NCBI RefSeq assembly: GCF_014873945.1
Contig: NZ_JADBEC010000002.1
Span: forward strand, 2,046,001-2,110,000
Direction of reading: 5' to 3'
Length of the DNA: 64,000 nt
Origin: Rhizobium viscosum
Lineage (GTDB): Bacteria; Pseudomonadota; Alphaproteobacteria; Rhizobiales; Rhizobiaceae
Shown: positions 61,463 to 64,000 of the stretch, piece after piece
How positions within the stretch are numbered: position 1 is the first letter of the stretch
Layout of the letters: every line of letters starts with the position of its first letter
Notes under the pieces: generated by a model
Databases searched by the model: none
What the model was told of the DNA's origin: nothing
What the model saw: the letters and a program-made list of their open reading frames with translations, nothing else
Translations under genes and position numbers: made by a program

Positions 61463-63073
61463 TCACATCCGGAAGACGCCGAAGCGCGGCCCTTTGGGGA
61501 CCGGCGCATTCAGGCAGGCGGAAAAGGCAAGGCCCAACACATCGCGCGTCTGGCACGGATCGATGATGCCATCGTCCCAGAGACGGGCGGTGGCGTAGTA
61601 GGGATTGCCCTCGGCCTCGTAGCCGGCGCGGATCGGCGCCTTGAAAGCTTCTTCGTCTTCGACCGGCCAGCCTTCGCCACGCGCCTCCATCGCATCGCGG
61701 CGGATGGTGGCGAGCACAGAAGCCGCCTGCTCGCCGCCCATCACGCTGATACGGCTGTTCGGCCAGGTGAAGAGAAAACGCGGGCGATAGGCGCGGCCGC
61801 ACATGCCGTAATTGCCGGCGCCGAAACTTCCGCCGATGATGACGGTGACCTTGGGTACGGTGGCAGTCGCAACCGCAGTCACAAGCTTTGCCCCGTCCTT
61901 GGCGATCCCGCCGGCCTCGTAGCGGCCTCCTACCATGAAACCCGATATGTTCTGCAGGAACAGCAGCGGCACGCGGCGCTGGCAGGCGAGCTCGATGAAA
62001 TGCGCGCCCTTCAGCGCGCTTTCGGAAAAGAGCACGCCGTTATTGGCGATGACGGCGACGGGCATGCCCCAGATGCGGGCGAAGCCGCAGACCAGTGTGG
62101 TGCCGTAGAGCGGTTTGAATTCGTGCAGTTCCGAACCATCGACGATGCGGCCGATCACCTCGCGCACATCATAGGGCGAGCGTACGTCATCCGGAATGAT
62201 GCCGCAGAGATCCTCGGGATCGAGTTTTGGCGGACGTGGTGCATGAAGGTCGATGTCGACCGATTTCACAGTGTTGAGGCTGGCGACGATATCGCGCACG
62301 AGAAGAAGCGCATGTTCGTCATTTTCGGCAACGTGATCGACAACGCCGGAGCGGCGGCCATGGGTTTCGGCGCCGCCGAGCTCTTCGGCCGAAATGATCT
62401 CGCCCGTTGCGGCCTTTACCAGAGGCGGGCCGGCAAGGAAGATCGTACCTTGATTACGCACGATAACCGTCTCATCGGACATGGCAGGCACATAGGCGCC
62501 GCCCGCCGTGCAGCTTCCCATGACGCAGGCAATCTGCGGAATGCCTTCGGCCGACATCTGGGCCTGATTGTAGAAGATCGCCCCGAAATGATCGCGGTCG
62601 GGAAAGACCTCGGCCTGATGCGGGAGATTGGCGCCGCCACTATCGACTAAATAGATGCAAGGCAGCCGGTTCTGCGTGGCGATTTCCTGAGCCCGCAGGT
62701 GTTTCTTGACCGTGAGAGGAAAATAGGCGCCGCCCTTCACCGTCGCGTCATTGGCGACGATCATCACTTCGCGGCCGCAAACGCGTCCGATTCCTGTAAT
62801 GATCCCGGCACCTGGCGCCTCGTCATTATACATGCCGTTCGCCGCCAGCGTGCCGATCTCCAGAAAGGGGCTGCCGGCATCGAGCAGCAGCTGGATGCGG
62901 TCGCGCGGCAGGAGCTTGCCCTTGCCGGTATGGCGCTCGCGCGCTGCCCGCGAGCCACCTTCACGGGTCTTTGCTGAGCGGTCGTAGAGCTTGTCGATCA
63001 GTCCCCTGTTATTGATTGTGTTGGTCTTGAAGGTCTCGCTGTCGCGATCGATGTCAGAGGAAATCATCGTCAT
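61463..63073 (-). CDS. mccB: 3-Methylcrotonyl-CoA carboxylase, carboxyltransferase beta subunit
   Basis: A 536-residue carboxyltransferase with two crotonase-like halves. Typical MCC beta segments are GSRAARERHTGKGKLLPRDRI (about 40-60), YLVDSGGANLPHQAEVFPD (about 140-158), GSCTAGGAYVPAMSDE (about 188) and IIGGSFGAGNYGMCGRAY (about 415-432); the paired Gly-rich stretches form the oxyanion holes. It transfers carboxyl from biotin to 3-methylcrotonyl-CoA. The length equals the family norm. Its ATG overlaps the ivd stop by four bases. Confidence 0.92.
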   Translation of the reverse strand: MTMISSDIDRDSETFKTNTINNRGLIDKLYDRSAKTREGGSRAARERHTGKGKLLPRDRIQLLLDAGSPFLEIGTLAANGMYNDEAPGAGIITGIGRVCGREVMIVANDATVKGGAYFPLTVKKHLRAQEIATQNRLPCIYLVDSGGANLPHQAEVFPDRDHFGAIFYNQAQMSAEGIPQIACVMGSCTAGGAYVPAMSDETVIVRNQGTIFLAGPPLVKAATGEIISAEELGGAETHGRRSGVVDHVAENDEHALLLVRDIVASLNTVKSVDIDLHAPRPPKLDPEDLCGIIPDDVRSPYDVREVIGRIVDGSELHEFKPLYGTTLVCGFARIWGMPVAVIANNGVLFSESALKGAHFIELACQRRVPLLFLQNISGFMVGGRYEAGGIAKDGAKLVTAVATATVPKVTVIIGGSFGAGNYGMCGRAYRPRFLFTWPNSRISVMGGEQAASVLATIRRDAMEARGEGWPVEDEEAFKAPIRAGYEAEGNPYYATARLWDDGIIDPCQTRDVLGLAFSACLNAPVPKGPRFGVFRM

Positions 63074-64000
63074 GATGCGATGAGCTCCCGGCCGATCAGA
63101 TAGCGGCGAATCTCATTGGTTCCGGCCCCGATATCGTAGAGCTTGGCATCGCGCAGGAAGCGTTCGACCGGCCACTCCTTGGTATAACCGGCACCGCCGA
63201 GCGCCTGGATCGCCTCCAGCGACACTTTTACGGCATTTTCGCTGGCAAAGAGGATCGCGGCAGCCGCATCCGAGCGTGTCGTGCGGCCTGCATCACAGGC
63301 ACGAGCGACGGAATAGACATAGGCGCGAGACGAATTCAGCGCGACATACATATCGGCGATCTTACCTTGCATAAGCTGGAAGTCACCGATCGCCTTGCCG
63401 AACTGTTTGCGCTCTCGCACATAGGGCAGCACGACATCGAGGCAGGCCTGCATGATGCCGAGCGGACCGGCGGCAAGCACAGCGCGCTCATAGTCGAGGC
63501 CGGACATCAGTATCTTCACGCCGTCGCCTTCCCGGCCCATCAGTGCTTCTGCCGGTACCGCGCAATCCTGAAAGACCAATTCCGCCGTATCGCTACCGCG
63601 CATGCCGAGCTTGGAGAGCTTTTTTGAAACGCTGAAACCGGGTGTCCCTTTCTCGATGATGAAAGCCGAAATACCCTTCGGTCCGGCCGCGGGATCGGTC
63701 TTCGCGTAGACGACGAGCACATCGGCATGCGGCGCATTGGTGATCCAGAACTTCGTCCCGTTAAGGAGGTAGCGATCGCCCTTGCGTTCCGCCTTGAGCC
63801 GCATGGAAACGACATCCGAGCCCGAGCCGGCTTCGGACATGGCAAGTGAACCGACATGTTCGCCGGAAATCAGCTTTGGCAAATAGCGTTGCTTCTGTTC
63901 CGGTGTAGCCCAGCGGCGGATCTGATTGACGCAGAGATTGGAATGGGCGCCGTAGCTCAAGCCCACGGAAGCCGAGGCACGCGAGACTTCCTCCATGGCG
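63070..64000 (-). CDS. ivd: Isovaleryl-CoA dehydrogenase (5' end outside window)
   Basis: The C-terminal 310 residues of an acyl-CoA dehydrogenase; the frame is still open at the right edge, so the start lies beyond 64000. FAD and substrate segments include LAMSEAGSGSDVVSM, YLLNGTKFWITNAPHADVLVVYAKT and GLDYERAVLAAGPLGIM. The Glu of YERAV sits where isovaleryl-CoA dehydrogenase has its catalytic base, unlike most acyl-CoA dehydrogenases. The C-terminus DIGAGTNEIRRYLIGREL is typical. It oxidises isovaleryl-CoA to 3-methylcrotonyl-CoA, directly feeding MccAB encoded next. Confidence 0.9.
   Translation of the reverse strand, partial: AMEEVSRASASVGLSYGAHSNLCVNQIRRWATPEQKQRYLPKLISGEHVGSLAMSEAGSGSDVVSMRLKAERKGDRYLLNGTKFWITNAPHADVLVVYAKTDPAAGPKGISAFIIEKGTPGFSVSKKLSKLGMRGSDTAELVFQDCAVPAEALMGREGDGVKILMSGLDYERAVLAAGPLGIMQACLDVVLPYVRERKQFGKAIGDFQLMQGKIADMYVALNSSRAYVYSVARACDAGRTTRSDAAAAILFASENAVKVSLEAIQALGGAGYTKEWPVERFLRDAKLYDIGAGTNEIRRYLIGRELIAS

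Overview
The window reads as a piece of a Rhizobiaceae genome (Rhizobium/Agrobacterium/Sinorhizobium type). The reasons are GC-rich coding DNA, short rhizobial-style FlgD and DUF2934 proteins, an alpha-galactoside cluster laid out like the agp/mel locus of Sinorhizobium meliloti, a rhizobial intergenic palindrome, and a very high density of solute-binding-protein ABC importers. Such density is typical of rhizobial chromids or megaplasmids, but replicon type cannot be decided here. Both ends cut genes: a histidine kinase on the left and an isovaleryl-CoA dehydrogenase on the right.

Region 1 (1-6 kb): the kinase tail, a DUF2934 protein, an orphan flgD, a TetR-family regulator, an exported protein of unknown function, a membrane cytochrome b and a Tat-exported molybdopterin oxidoreductase, then a CorA/ZntB-type metal transporter. 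Four copies of a 16-bp palindrome (TACCNACTAGTNGGTA) lie before flgD (two), at the TetR start and before the exported protein. They define a probable TetR regulon joining flgD to a periplasmic redox module.

Region 2 (6.2-16.4 kb): AraC regulator, GH4 glycosidase, oligopeptide-type binding protein, two permeases, a fused double ATPase, and a MelA-like GH4 alpha-galactosidase; an alpha-galactoside uptake and hydrolysis operon. Region 3 (16.4-17.4 kb): a RES/Xre toxin-antitoxin pair with a palindrome over its promoter. Region 4 (17.4-28.9 kb): a sugar or sugar-acid catabolic island containing a broken GMC oxidoreductase, a COG3618-type amidohydrolase, an IlvD/Edd dehydratase, a Gfo/Idh dehydrogenase, two GntR regulators, a PfkB kinase, a CUT1 ABC importer and a DHDPS-family aldolase.

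Region 5 (29-37 kb): a GH39 glycosidase divergent from a five-gene Opp/Dpp-type importer, so probably xylo- or related oligosaccharide use. Region 6 (37-46 kb): an FMN alpha-hydroxyacid dehydrogenase, a spermidine-synthase-like protein, and a minus-strand operon of GNAT, GH3 (NagZ-like) and a third Opp/Dpp-type importer. Region 7 (46-50 kb): thiMED under a TPP riboswitch, then a ketoglutarate-semialdehyde-type dehydrogenase. Region 8 (50-58 kb): an exported DUF4139 protein, and ugpBAEC with an endonuclease/exonuclease/phosphatase-fold protein at its end. Region 9 (58-64 kb): a leucine-degradation operon (ivd, mccB, mccA) continuing into a MaoC hydratase and a CitE-like lyase.

Taken together this is an accessory carbon-acquisition region: five complete ABC importers (three Opp/Dpp-type, two CUT1-type), most sitting beside the glycosidase or pathway enzymes that would use the imported compound. 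Four of the five have a GC-rich hairpin between the binding-protein gene and the permease genes. I saw no rRNA, tRNA, CRISPR array, transposase or phage gene.
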